Positions 1-6,829 of a DNA stretch of 64,000 nt are shown here, one piece after another. Where the stretch lies: assembly GCA_031426815.1 (NCBI GenBank), contig JASJPG010000027.1, positions 71,573-135,572 on the forward strand, read 5' to 3'. Below the pieces are notes generated by a model, which was not told where the DNA came from, did not search any database, and saw nothing but the letters and a program-made list of their open reading frames with translations. The position numbers and the translations under genes were made by a program. This DNA comes from PFJX01 sp031426815. Its GTDB lineage: Bacteria > Pseudomonadota > Gammaproteobacteria > Burkholderiales > Thiobacillaceae. Numbering within the stretch: the stretch's first letter is position 1; each line of letters opens with the position of its first letter.

Positions 1-975
1 TGCCGCCATCCGATAATCCGCCATCACCCATGCCGTCTCGATTGCCACGCGCAAACTGCCCGGGTTGACCGCACCGGTCCCCGCCAGATCAAGCGCGGTG
101 CCGTGATCGACCGAAGTCCGGATGATCGGCAGCCCCAACGTGATGTTGACGCCCTCGCCGAAACTCGCGTGCTTCAGCACTGGCAAGCCCTGATCGTGAT
201 ACATCGCCAGCACGGCATCGGCCGTCGCCAGGTTCTTTTGCTGGAACAAGGTATCGGCCGGCAGCGGGCCGACCAGATCAATCCCTTCGCCGCGCATCTG
301 CTGCAAAACGGGTTCGATCACCTCAATCTCCTCATGCCCCAGATGGCCGCCCTCGCCGGCATGCGGATTCAACCCGGCCACCAGAATGCGCGGTTCGGCG
401 ATGCCGAAATCACGCTGCAAAGCGGCATGCAGTATCCGCAAGGTTTCCAGCAGACTCTCCTGCGAGATCGCATCCGCCACCTCGCGCAAGGGCAAGTGCG
501 TCGTCGCCAACGCCACGCGCATGCCACCGCCGGCCAGCATCATCACCACCCGGGGCGTCCCGGTCAGCTCGGCCAGAAACTCGGTATGGCCGGTAAAGGT
601 AATGCCGGCCTCATTGATCACGCCCTTGTGCACCGGCCCGGTCACCATGCCGGCGAATTCGCCGCTGACACAACCCGCCAATGCTCGGCGCAAGGTGTCC
701 AGCACATAACGGCCGTTGGCGGAATCGAGTCGCCCCGGCACAACCGGCGCGACCACCGGCATGTGCAGCACGCTCAACGGCGTTTCATCGCCCGGCGCAT
801 AATCCGGCACGGCAAAGGGCAGGCCTAGTTGCGCCGCCCGCACCGCCAATACATCGCGGTCGGCCAAGATGACCAGGCGCCCGGCAGCGGGGATCTGCGC
901 CAGCAGAACGCACAGATCCGGACCGATGCCGGCGGGTTCGCCGGCGGTTAGAACGAGGGGAGGTAAATTGGACAT
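1..975 (-). CDS. pdxA: 4-hydroxythreonine-4-phosphate dehydrogenase PdxA (3' end cut by window edge)
   Basis: Catalyses NAD(P)-dependent oxidation of 4-phosphohydroxy-threonine in de novo pyridoxal 5'-phosphate synthesis in the cytoplasm. Reading the minus strand from ATG at 975 gives 325 residues with no stop before the edge. The usual length is about 330, so only the last few residues are missing. The N-terminus reads MSNLPPLVLTAGEPAGIGPD, typical of the family. The three metal-ligand histidine contexts are visible (TGHTEFLAEL, LNPHAGEGGHLG, MYHDQGLPVLK). The start is the first ATG of the conserved N-terminus. In many proteobacteria pdxA sits beside surA and ksgA, which would lie left of this window; that is inference. 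Confidence 0.95.
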   Translation of the reverse strand, partial: MSNLPPLVLTAGEPAGIGPDLCVLLAQIPAAGRLVILADRDVLAVRAAQLGLPFAVPDYAPGDETPLSVLHMPVVAPVVPGRLDSANGRYVLDTLRRALAGCVSGEFAGMVTGPVHKGVINEAGITFTGHTEFLAELTGTPRVVMMLAGGGMRVALATTHLPLREVADAISQESLLETLRILHAALQRDFGIAEPRILVAGLNPHAGEGGHLGHEEIEVIEPVLQQMRGEGIDLVGPLPADTLFQQKNLATADAVLAMYHDQGLPVLKHASFGEGVNITLGLPIIRTSVDHGTALDLAGTGAVNPGSLRVAIETAWVMADYRMAA

Positions 976-1011
976 GGATCTATCGATATGAGTGAAAACG
1001 CTTGGGGATGT

Positions 1012-1036
1012 GGCCTCCCCCTTTGCAAAGGGAGGA
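1012..1036. repeat. Short palindromic repeat with core ccctttgcaaaggg
   Basis: A near-perfect palindrome, cctccccctttgcaaaggga, lies between pdxA and the yccA-like gene. A close relative occurs at 37387-37408 (ccccctttgcaaaaggggg) next to another gene end. It looks like a small dispersed intergenic repeat of unknown function. Confidence 0.5.
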
Positions 1037-1061
1037 ACCCCAGCCAATCCGCCTCCCAAAT

Positions 1062-1092
1062 GAAAAGGGCGGCCAGATCGCCCCGGCCGCCC
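1062..1092 (-). terminator. Rho-independent terminator of the Bax-inhibitor-1 family gene
   Basis: On the minus strand, just after the stop at 1112, an 8-bp stem GGGCGGCC/GGCCGCCC (1085-1092 with 1067-1074) closes a 10-nt loop and is followed by TTTTCATTT. Position and structure fit an intrinsic terminator. Confidence 0.75.
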
Positions 1093-1111
1093 CGTATCAC
1101 ACGAAAACCGC

Positions 1112-1819
1112 TTAATCGCGTTCGCCCATGAAGGCCATCAGCAATTGCAGCAGGTTGACGAAGATGTTGTAGATGTCCAGATAGATCGCCAGCGTCGCCA
1201 TCACGTAGTTGGTCTCGCCGCCGTTCACCACACGGCTCACGTCATACAGCAGGAAGCCGGAGAACAGCAGAATCGCCACGGCGGAAAGCGTCAGCGCCAG
1301 CGCGGGAATCTGGAAGAAGATGTTCGCCAGGCTGGCCAGAATCAGCAGAACGATGCCCACCATCAGGAATTTGCCTAGGAAGCTGAAATCCTTCTTGGTG
1401 GTCGTCGCAATGCCGGCCAGGGTCAGGAAGATCGCGCCGGTACCGCCGGCGGCCAATCCAACGATCTCGCCGCCATTACTCAGATTCAGCGCCACTTGCA
1501 GAATCGGCCCCAGCATGACGCCCATGAAACCGGTCAGCGCCAGCAGCAGAACCACGCCCAGACCGCTGTCTTTGGTGGCATTGATGCCGAAGAACAGACC
1601 CATCATCACCGCCAGCATGCCGATAGCGAACATGAACGGATGCTCGGCCGCGAAAGCGAAATTCAGGCTCATGCCGATGTACGCCCCGATCACCGTCGGG
1701 ATCATCGTCAAACCCAGCATCATGTAGGTATTGCGCAGAACCTTGTTGGTCTGTTCGACGCTGGTTGTCCCCCCTATGGCGCCGTCCATACGCACGACAT
1801 TGTCGAATTTGTTAGCCAT
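1112..1819 (-). CDS. Bax inhibitor-1 / YccA family integral membrane protein
   Basis: A 235-residue very hydrophobic protein with about seven predicted membrane segments after a soluble N-terminal stretch of about 25 residues. Family features seen are the N-terminal run ending NKVLRNTYMMLGLTM and the C-terminal FLLYDVSRVVNGG, with LAIYLDIYNIFVNLLQLL near the end. These match the UPF0005/BI-1 group (E. coli YccA, YbhL). In E. coli YccA binds and modulates the FtsH protease; a role here is inferred from the family only. It is transcribed divergently from lysC across a 134-bp spacer and followed by an intrinsic terminator. Confidence 0.9.
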   Translation of the reverse strand: MANKFDNVVRMDGAIGGTTSVEQTNKVLRNTYMMLGLTMIPTVIGAYIGMSLNFAFAAEHPFMFAIGMLAVMMGLFFGINATKDSGLGVVLLLALTGFMGVMLGPILQVALNLSNGGEIVGLAAGGTGAIFLTLAGIATTTKKDFSFLGKFLMVGIVLLILASLANIFFQIPALALTLSAVAILLFSGFLLYDVSRVVNGGETNYVMATLAIYLDIYNIFVNLLQLLMAFMGERD

Positions 1820-1953
1820 CGAAATACTCCGATACGGTTGAAAACGGGGGTAAGACTACTGATGAAGCGGAAGAGTTTCAACGTCATAGGCAAGATAGCG
1901 ACGCAAAGACCGGCTCCTGTAGAATTCCGGCTTTTCGTGCAACCCCCAAAATC

Positions 1954-3180
1954 ATGGCGCTAATTGTTCAGAAATACGGCGGCACCTCGGTGGGCTCCAT
2001 CGAACGCATCCGCAACGTCGCGGAGCGCGTCGCCAAATTCAAGATGCTCGGGCATCAAGTCGTGGTCGTACTTTCCGCCATGTCCGGCGAGACCAACCGA
2101 CTCATCGCCCTGGCCAATGAAATCCAGAAAGAACCGGACCCGCGCGAGATGGACGTCCTCATCTCCACCGGCGAACAGGTCACCATCGCTCTGCTCGCCA
2201 TGGCGCTGAAAGACCTCGGCCTGAAAGCCCGCAGCTATACCGGCACCCAGGTCCGCATCGTCACCGACGACGCCCACACCAAAGCGCGCATTCTCTCCAT
2301 CGACGAGGAAAAACTGCGCGCCGACCTCGACAGCGGCCATGTCGTCGTCGTCGCCGGCTTCCAGGGCGTCGACCAGAACGGCAACATCACCACGCTCGGA
2401 CGCGGCGGTTCCGATACCACCGGCGTCGCCCTCGCGGCCGCGTTGAAGGCCGACGAATGCCAGATCTACACCGACGTCGACGGCGTCTACACTACCGACC
2501 CGCGCATCGTCCCGGAAGCCCGCAAGCTGGACGCCATCACGTTCGAGGAAATGCTCGAACTCGCCAGCCTGGGTTCCAAAGTGCTGCAGATCCGCTCGGT
2601 CGAATTCGCCGGCAAATACAAAGTCAAATTGCGCGTGCTCTCCAGCTTCCAGGATGAAGGCGAGGGCACCCTGATCACCTTCGAGGAAGAAAGCATGGAA
2701 CAACCCATCATCTCCGGCATCGCCTTCAACCGTGACGAAGCCAAGCTCACCGTCCAGGGCGTGCCCGACAAACCCGGCATCGCCGCCCTCATTCTCGGCT
2801 CCGTCGCCGATGCCAACATCGACGTCGACATGATCGTGCAGAACGTCGGCGCCAATAACACCACCGACTTCACCTTCACCGTGCATCGCAACGAATTCAA
2901 GAAAGCGATGGAAGTGCTCGACAAGGTCAAGGATGAAATCGGCGCGCGCGAAGTCATCGGCGACGACAAGATCGCCAAGATCTCCCTGGTCGGCATCGGC
3001 ATGCGCACCCACGCCGGCGTCGCCAGCAAGATGTTCGGCACCCTCGCCGCGGAGAACATCAACCTGCAGATGATCTCAACTTCCGAAATCAAGATTTCCG
3101 TTGTCGTCGAAGACAAGTACATGGAACTCGCGGTGCGCGCCCTGCATCAGGCCTTCGAGCTCGATAAAGCGGCACCCTGA
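1954..3180 (+). CDS. lysC: Aspartate kinase
   Basis: Phosphorylates aspartate as the first step toward lysine, threonine and methionine. The 408-residue protein begins MALIVQKYGGTSVGS, with the conserved KYGGTSVG substrate and ATP motif. The amino-acid kinase domain covers about residues 1-230 (GRGGSDTTGVALAAAL and YTDVDGVYTTDPR are visible). Two ACT domains fill residues about 260-405 (VPDKPGIAALILGSVA, GIGMRTHAGVASKMFGTLA), so allosteric feedback by lysine or threonine is expected. Length and layout match the single-function enzyme of betaproteobacteria. An internal start producing a separate ACT subunit, known in some relatives, cannot be judged here. Confidence 0.97.
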   Translation: MALIVQKYGGTSVGSIERIRNVAERVAKFKMLGHQVVVVLSAMSGETNRLIALANEIQKEPDPREMDVLISTGEQVTIALLAMALKDLGLKARSYTGTQVRIVTDDAHTKARILSIDEEKLRADLDSGHVVVVAGFQGVDQNGNITTLGRGGSDTTGVALAAALKADECQIYTDVDGVYTTDPRIVPEARKLDAITFEEMLELASLGSKVLQIRSVEFAGKYKVKLRVLSSFQDEGEGTLITFEEESMEQPIISGIAFNRDEAKLTVQGVPDKPGIAALILGSVADANIDVDMIVQNVGANNTTDFTFTVHRNEFKKAMEVLDKVKDEIGAREVIGDDKIAKISLVGIGMRTHAGVASKMFGTLAAENINLQMISTSEIKISVVVEDKYMELAVRALHQAFELDKAAP

Positions 3181-3191
3181 GCATTCCGGCG

Positions 3192-3220
3192 TTGCTTTAG
3201 AAAGCCCGCGCAGGTATCCT
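3192..3220 (+). promoter_or_regulatory. Sigma70-like promoter for tRNA-Ser
   Basis: TTGCTT (3192-3197) and TATCCT (3215-3220) are separated by 17 nt and lie about 36 nt before the tRNA 5' end. Spacing is ideal; the hexamers are moderate matches. Confidence 0.5.
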
Positions 3221-3256
3221 TGCTCGGCTTTTTTCGGCTCCGGCCAAAAAGAGTTT

Positions 3257-3349
3257 GGAGACGTGGCCGAGTGGTCGAAGGCACACCCCTGCTAAGGGTG
3301 CATCCGGTCAAAAACTGGATCCAGGGTTCGAATCCCTGCGTCTCCGCCA
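3257..3349 (+). tRNA. tRNA-Ser (anticodon GCU)
   Basis: A 93-nt class II tRNA beginning GGAGACGTGGCCGAG, with an encoded CCA at 3347-3349. The acceptor stem pairs GGAGACG with CGTCTCC. The anticodon loop holds GCT at 3291-3293 between the CACCC and GGGTG stem arms. There is a long variable arm and a GGTTCGAATCC T arm. It reads AGC/AGU serine codons. Confidence 0.97.
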
Positions 3350-3375
3350 GAATCAGGCAAATAGCAGTAATGACC

Positions 3376-3403
3376 TTGCCAAACGGCGCGATTTCCTTAT
3401 AAT
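3376..3403 (+). promoter_or_regulatory. Sigma70-like promoter for tRNA-Arg
   Basis: TTGCCA (3376-3381) and a perfect TATAAT (3398-3403) are separated by 16 nt, immediately followed by a GC-rich discriminator (TCGCGCC) typical of stable-RNA genes. The tRNA begins 13 nt after the -10 box. Confidence 0.75.
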
Positions 3404-3416
3404 TCGCGCCTCTTCA

Positions 3417-3493
3417 GCGCCCGTAGCTCAGTTGGATAGAGTACCTGGCTACGAACCAGGGGGTCGTGGGTTCGAATCCTGCCGGGCGCACCA
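3417..3493 (+). tRNA. tRNA-Arg (anticodon ACG)
   Basis: A 77-nt tRNA starting GCGCCCGTAGCTCAGTTGG and ending CGGGCGC-A-CCA, with anticodon ACG at 3451-3453 flanked by CCTGG and CCAGG. A34 is expected to be deaminated to inosine to read CGN codons. Its 3' side borders the remains of an integrated element, and tRNA-Arg genes are common attachment sites for tyrosine integrases. Confidence 0.97.
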
Positions 3494-3502
3494 GTAAGAA
3501 CA

Positions 3503-3530
3503 ACGGCTTAGACAGCAATGTCTAGGCCGT
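3503..3530 (+). terminator. Hairpin terminator of tRNA-Arg
   Basis: A 12-bp arm ACGGCTTAGACA (3503-3514), a GCAA tetraloop and the arm TGTCTAGGCCGT (3519-3530) form a nearly perfect hairpin 10 nt after the tRNA, followed by TTCCTATT. Confidence 0.7.
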
Positions 3531-3677
3531 TTCCTATTGTGCCTCTGAAAAGGGGAACGATTAGGGGAACACTTTGCTTTTCCTCGTTACTCTGGCTAGC
3601 CGAACAATCCGACTTCCCTTCTGATGTCTGCGAAAGGCACTGGCGCTCACCATCAAGATTGAAGCTTGTGTACCGGC

Positions 3678-3743
3678 AGGCATTTGTTCGAGAAGCGCAT
3701 GGAGTTGATGGACGCTTGGGCGGGCTACGCGGTGCCGGTGTGA
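3678..3743 (+). pseudogene. C-terminal remnant of a tyrosine integrase
   Basis: The only recognisable part is the last 21 codons before TGA at 3741-3743. They read FEKRMELMDAWAGYAV, which resembles the usual tail of P4-type (DUF4102-type) phage and island integrases, where a KR.E.M..WA.Y motif ends the protein. The frame is closed by a stop just upstream (3660-3662), and no catalytic domain remains between tRNA-Arg and this tail. The rest of 3531-3784 shows no other gene. I read it as the last piece of the integrase that once targeted the adjacent tRNA. Confidence 0.55.
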
Positions 3744-3784
3744 ATGCCTAACAATGTCAAGGACAAGAGAATAGGAACCCGGTG

Positions 3785-4462
3785 ATGATCAAGGTCAAGG
3801 AACTGTATCTACCTATTGAGGATGCTGCAAAAGCAGCTCAGTGCACAGTGAGAGCGTTATTACAGCGGGGAGCTGAGGGCACTATCCCGATCTACGTCCA
3901 GCTTGGCCCTATCGCGTATACAGATATCTACGTGTCTAACCGAGAACCAAATGGTGGGATGTCTGAACTAGTAAAAGGCACGGTTAGCGACATTACCCAA
4001 GAATTCTATCCAACGGCTCGTGGCCAGTTTCGCCTGACTCCACGTTGTGTGGAAAACCATCTGCAATCCCCTAAGACAGCTGAGTTGGAGATCGAGCATT
4101 ACGTATTTGATGAGGAAGGTCAGTTGATAAAGTACTGGCGCCTTACTAACTTTTTGCTCGAAAGAATACTTGTTCAACCGTTGCTCGTGATGACAGATGA
4201 CCTGAAAAAAACAGGTCTGCTGCCGGACGACACAAACACCTCCCTGCTCAAGTTCATTGATGATCCTAGGTGGCCTGATGAGCTTCAATTGGCAATAACA
4301 GTATGGGAAGAAGCCTGCATAAAATTTGGCCCACCAGATCGCCCTAAAGTCTTCATGATGGAGTGGCTTGAGAGCAAACATCCAGAGCTTTCAAAAGACC
4401 AAATCGAGCGAATCGCAATGATCGCAAACTGGAACAAGAAGAGCGGTAGGCCAGCAAGATAA
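3785..4462 (+). CDS. Accessory protein of unknown function (island remnant)
   Basis: A 225-residue protein I do not recognise. ATG 3785 is preferred over the GTG at 3782 because AGGAA lies about 7 nt upstream. The N-terminus (LYLPIEDAAKAAQCTVRALL) looks like a short helix-turn-helix of the excisionase/MerR-like kind. The middle is mixed alpha/beta without a motif I can name. The C-terminus reads WLESKHPELSKDQIERIAMI and ends NWNKKSGRPAR. Codon use is more AT-rich than the flanking core genes. It lies between an integrase remnant and an AlpA-type regulator, so an element-borne origin is likely. A DNA-binding role is only a guess. Confidence 0.7.
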   Translation: MIKVKELYLPIEDAAKAAQCTVRALLQRGAEGTIPIYVQLGPIAYTDIYVSNREPNGGMSELVKGTVSDITQEFYPTARGQFRLTPRCVENHLQSPKTAELEIEHYVFDEEGQLIKYWRLTNFLLERILVQPLLVMTDDLKKTGLLPDDTNTSLLKFIDDPRWPDELQLAITVWEEACIKFGPPDRPKVFMMEWLESKHPELSKDQIERIAMIANWNKKSGRPAR

Positions 4463-4684
4463 TAATAGTCGGGGTATTTTGACACCAGCATCCATGCGGG
4501 CTCCCGCCATGCACAAGAGATAGTCCGTCCTATTTCGCACACAATTAGGCGGAATATCCCCTAAATACATCCATCTTCTGCCCATGCAGACTTCGCACCA
4601 CTCATCGCATACATCAATTGTGCGGGGGTGGCCGAGATGGGTTAGCTCTAATTGAAGTACGGCCATTCCTGCAAAAGGAAAATT

Positions 4685-4945
4685 ATGGCTGTAACTCAAC
4701 CGGTCGTCATTCTTCGGCGGCCTTCAGTGCAAGCATGCACGGGCATGTCTCGTTCTCAACTGTACGACATGTGCGCAAAGGGCACCTTTCCAACTCCAAT
4801 CCGCCTTTCGCGAAGGACAGTTGGTTGGATCGAATCTGAGGTGCAAGCATTTCTTCAAGCCCGTATCGAAGAATCTCGCGCCCAGCCGCTCGGTGTCAAA
4901 ACCCCCGCTGTCGCCAAATCCCTCAATGGAAAGGATCAATCATGA
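4685..4945 (+). CDS. AlpA-family (prophage CP4-57-type) regulator
   Basis: An 86-residue small DNA-binding protein. The core (GMSRSQLYDMCAKGTFPTPI, then LSRRTVGWIESEVQAFLQAR) is the winged-helix pattern of AlpA/excisionase-like activators, which control excision of tRNA-integrated islands through the integrase gene. The start ATG at 4685 has AAGGAAAA just upstream. Its stop overlaps the next ORF (ATGA at 4942-4945), so the two are translationally coupled. In intact islands such a gene lies near a functional integrase; here only an integrase tail remains. Confidence 0.85.
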   Translation: MAVTQPVVILRRPSVQACTGMSRSQLYDMCAKGTFPTPIRLSRRTVGWIESEVQAFLQARIEESRAQPLGVKTPAVAKSLNGKDQS

Positions 4946-5676
4946 ACACCATCGCTACCACCACGTCTGCAACTCCCGCTCCCGTCATGACCACGAGTCA
5001 CATGCCCACTGCTGCTGTCCCCGTTGTTTACCAATATGAAGGAATCAAAATGAACGCCACCGAAAACACCGTCGAATTTGCAACCGAAACCAACGCTATC
5101 GAGCCTGTTGCTGCTCCCGTGAATGTCAGCACGGCGGCCAACGAAGCTGAAGCCGTCGTTACCCAGAATGCGGCTAATGATCGTAAACAGCGCGTGAAAA
5201 AGTTGGACCCGAAGAAGATCACGGCCAAGTTTGGATTGCCGGTTGCTGCGTCTGCTCCTAGCACCGAGAAGAAACGCGTACTCAGATTTAGCATTCCCGG
5301 CCCGGTGGATGCAGATGCGGCAAACGATGCCAATGTCCAGGAAGTCATCAGCTTCGTTAACGAGGTGAGTACCACCCTCACACCAGAAACCCTACCGACC
5401 CCGCGCCATACCCCGGTATCACCAGACCAGGATCAGCCAAACCCAGCACGCGATTCAGGCATTCGGCATACACATTGCGAAAGTCGATGGTATGCGCCAG
5501 ATAGCGGCCTTCGTGAAGTCGATCCGGCGCCAATCCCGGCCAACCGGCACCGGTGTAGATACCGCCGCGCACGCCTGCCCCTATCGCCAGCCATGTCGTG
5601 GCATTGCCGTGGTCGGTGCCGTAGCTGCCGTTTTCGGCGGCGGTGCGGCCGAATTCGCTGGTCGCCAGCAGCGTGA
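4942..5676 (+). CDS. Truncated island ORF running antisense into the DUF1501 gene
   Basis: Coupled by an ATGA overlap to the AlpA-like gene. An alternative start at 5050 has a better ribosome-binding site (GAAGGAATCAAA). Residues 1 to about 140 are Ala/Thr/Val-rich and low complexity, with a basic patch (DRKQRVKKLDPKKITAKFG), and match nothing I know. From about codon 146 (position 5378) the frame lies entirely on the complement of the DUF1501 gene, and the protein becomes Pro/Arg/His-rich, as an antisense reading does. I infer that the original gene lost its 3' end when the island was deleted or rearranged, and that the last 99 residues are accidental. Confidence 0.45.
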   Translation: MNTIATTTSATPAPVMTTSHMPTAAVPVVYQYEGIKMNATENTVEFATETNAIEPVAAPVNVSTAANEAEAVVTQNAANDRKQRVKKLDPKKITAKFGLPVAASAPSTEKKRVLRFSIPGPVDADAANDANVQEVISFVNEVSTTLTPETLPTPRHTPVSPDQDQPNPARDSGIRHTHCESRWYAPDSGLREVDPAPIPANRHRCRYRRARLPLSPAMSWHCRGRCRSCRFRRRCGRIRWSPAA

Positions 5677-6619
5677 CGCGGTCTCCGTAACCGCTCAGAT
5701 CCTGGAAAAAAGCCCCGACCGAATCGGCAAACTGCTTCAGCAGCAAAGCCATCTGCCCCGTCGGCTTGCCGCCGCCCTGGCCACGGTGGCTATCCCAACC
5801 GCCCAGGTCCAGAGTGATCACCTCCAACCCCGGCTTGCCCTTCACCAAAGCCGCCGCCTGGCGCATCTGAGTGCCGAAAGTGGTGGCCGGATAAACCGCA
5901 CCGCCCTCCACCGGCAAGTAGTTGATCGTCGTCAACTCGCCCATTTCCGGAAGCAACTGGCTCGCCGCGTTGTGCAGCGCAGCCGCGCTGGCATTTCCGA
6001 CTGCGGGCGTGCGGCCATATTCCGCCGCCACCAAAGCACTCAGCATGTCCCGATCCTGCTGTGTGTTCGCCAGCATCAACCCGCTCAAGGTCGAATAAGC
6101 CGGCACGGACAAGGCCCCATTCAAGCTACGGGGAACGCCCGCCGTCAGGCTGAGTACGCGTTGAGCCACGCTGCCACCGGGCGTAGCCGCCAAATAGCGC
6201 GCCAGCCAACCGCTGGAAGCCGGCGTGATCGCCGCATCTTCCACGATGTCCTGCCCCTCGAAATGCGAGTGGGATGCGTCTGGATACAGCACCGCCGGCA
6301 GCACCGCCACGCGGCCCTCTTGATACAAAGCATGGATCGGCGCCATGGCCGGCGGAAAGCCGAAGAACCCATCCAGATCGAGCGCCGAATTCGCATCGCC
6401 GGCAGAAGGCTGCGCAATGCGAATCGTCGGGCGCAGGCTGTGATATGCGTCCTCGCCATAAGGAACCGCCACATTCAGGCCATCCCAACCGCCGCGCAAA
6501 AACACCACCACCAACACCCGCCCATTTCCCGCCGCGCGCGCCATGCCCGGCCCGCCCAGACCGCTCCCCAGCATCAACCCGCTGCCCAACATCCGCTTGA
6601 GAAAGGTTCTACGTTTCAT
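5378..6619 (-). CDS. DUF1501 domain protein with Tat-type signal
   Basis: A 413-residue protein starting MKRRTFLKRMLGSGLMLGSG, a twin-arginine (RRTFLK) signal followed by a hydrophobic stretch and ARAAG, so export by the Tat system is likely. The mature part has the DUF1501 pattern: VLVVVFLRGGWDGLNVAVPY, HSHFEGQDIVEDA, LDLGGWDSHRGQGGGKPTGQ, TSEFGRTAAENGSYGTDHGN. DUF1501 belongs to the alkaline phosphatase/sulfatase-like fold and is regularly encoded next to a DUF1800 gene, as here (6830-10440, upstream on the same strand). The biochemical role is not established for the family. A 210-bp spacer holding a palindromic repeat separates the pair. Confidence 0.92.
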   Translation of the reverse strand: MKRRTFLKRMLGSGLMLGSGLGGPGMARAAGNGRVLVVVFLRGGWDGLNVAVPYGEDAYHSLRPTIRIAQPSAGDANSALDLDGFFGFPPAMAPIHALYQEGRVAVLPAVLYPDASHSHFEGQDIVEDAAITPASSGWLARYLAATPGGSVAQRVLSLTAGVPRSLNGALSVPAYSTLSGLMLANTQQDRDMLSALVAAEYGRTPAVGNASAAALHNAASQLLPEMGELTTINYLPVEGGAVYPATTFGTQMRQAAALVKGKPGLEVITLDLGGWDSHRGQGGGKPTGQMALLLKQFADSVGAFFQDLSGYGDRVTLLATSEFGRTAAENGSYGTDHGNATTWLAIGAGVRGGIYTGAGWPGLAPDRLHEGRYLAHTIDFRNVYAECLNRVLGLADPGLVIPGYGAGSVGFLV

Positions 6620-6705
6620 GCTGGAAACCTCAGTTGGTCATGTGTATATCGCTCGAAAGCAGCGTGGATAGAGACATGAGGGGATTTTTGTTGCATCACC
6701 CACCT

Positions 6706-6810
6706 GGTGAGTGGCGAAACCACGCGTAGGAGTACCTCCAAGGCGCGATTGTTCCGGGCTTCGCGCCTTGGAAGGCGCTCCTACGACACCGGCAACTGCG
6801 CGAAATAGGT
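6706..6810. repeat. Dispersed palindromic repeat, copy A (fullest copy)
   Basis: The unit begins GGTGAGTGGCGAAACCACGCG and continues with a stem-loop whose arms are CCAAGGCGCG and CGCGCCTTGG, then GAAGGCGCTCCTACGACACC and GCAACTGCGCGAAATAGG. Relatives occur at 43614-43698, 46360-46421 (inverted) and 40436-40650 (split by an intron remnant), with a fragment at 24929-24947. It is intergenic between the DUF1800 and DUF1501 genes. The layout suggests a non-autonomous REP/MITE-like element. Confidence 0.75.
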
Positions 6811-6829
6811 TCATGCTTGCGGCCTCCCG

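Noticed and set aside
1919..1953. lysC promoter with TAGAAT at 1920-1925
   Set aside because: No acceptable -35 element at the right distance, so not annotated.
1960..3012. Long open frame opposite lysC
   Set aside because: Acidic/His-rich composition and exact overlap with a conserved gene show it is the antisense shadow of high-GC coding sequence.
3531..3677. Possible small gene between tRNA-Arg terminator and integrase tail
   Set aside because: Frames are short or lack a ribosome-binding site; the AGGGGAAC pair is too small to call a repeat.
4620..4660. tRNA-like start GCGGGGGTGGCCGAGATGGG before the AlpA gene
   Set aside because: It resembles a class II tRNA D-arm, but no acceptor, anticodon or T arm follows; it runs directly into the AlpA ribosome-binding site.
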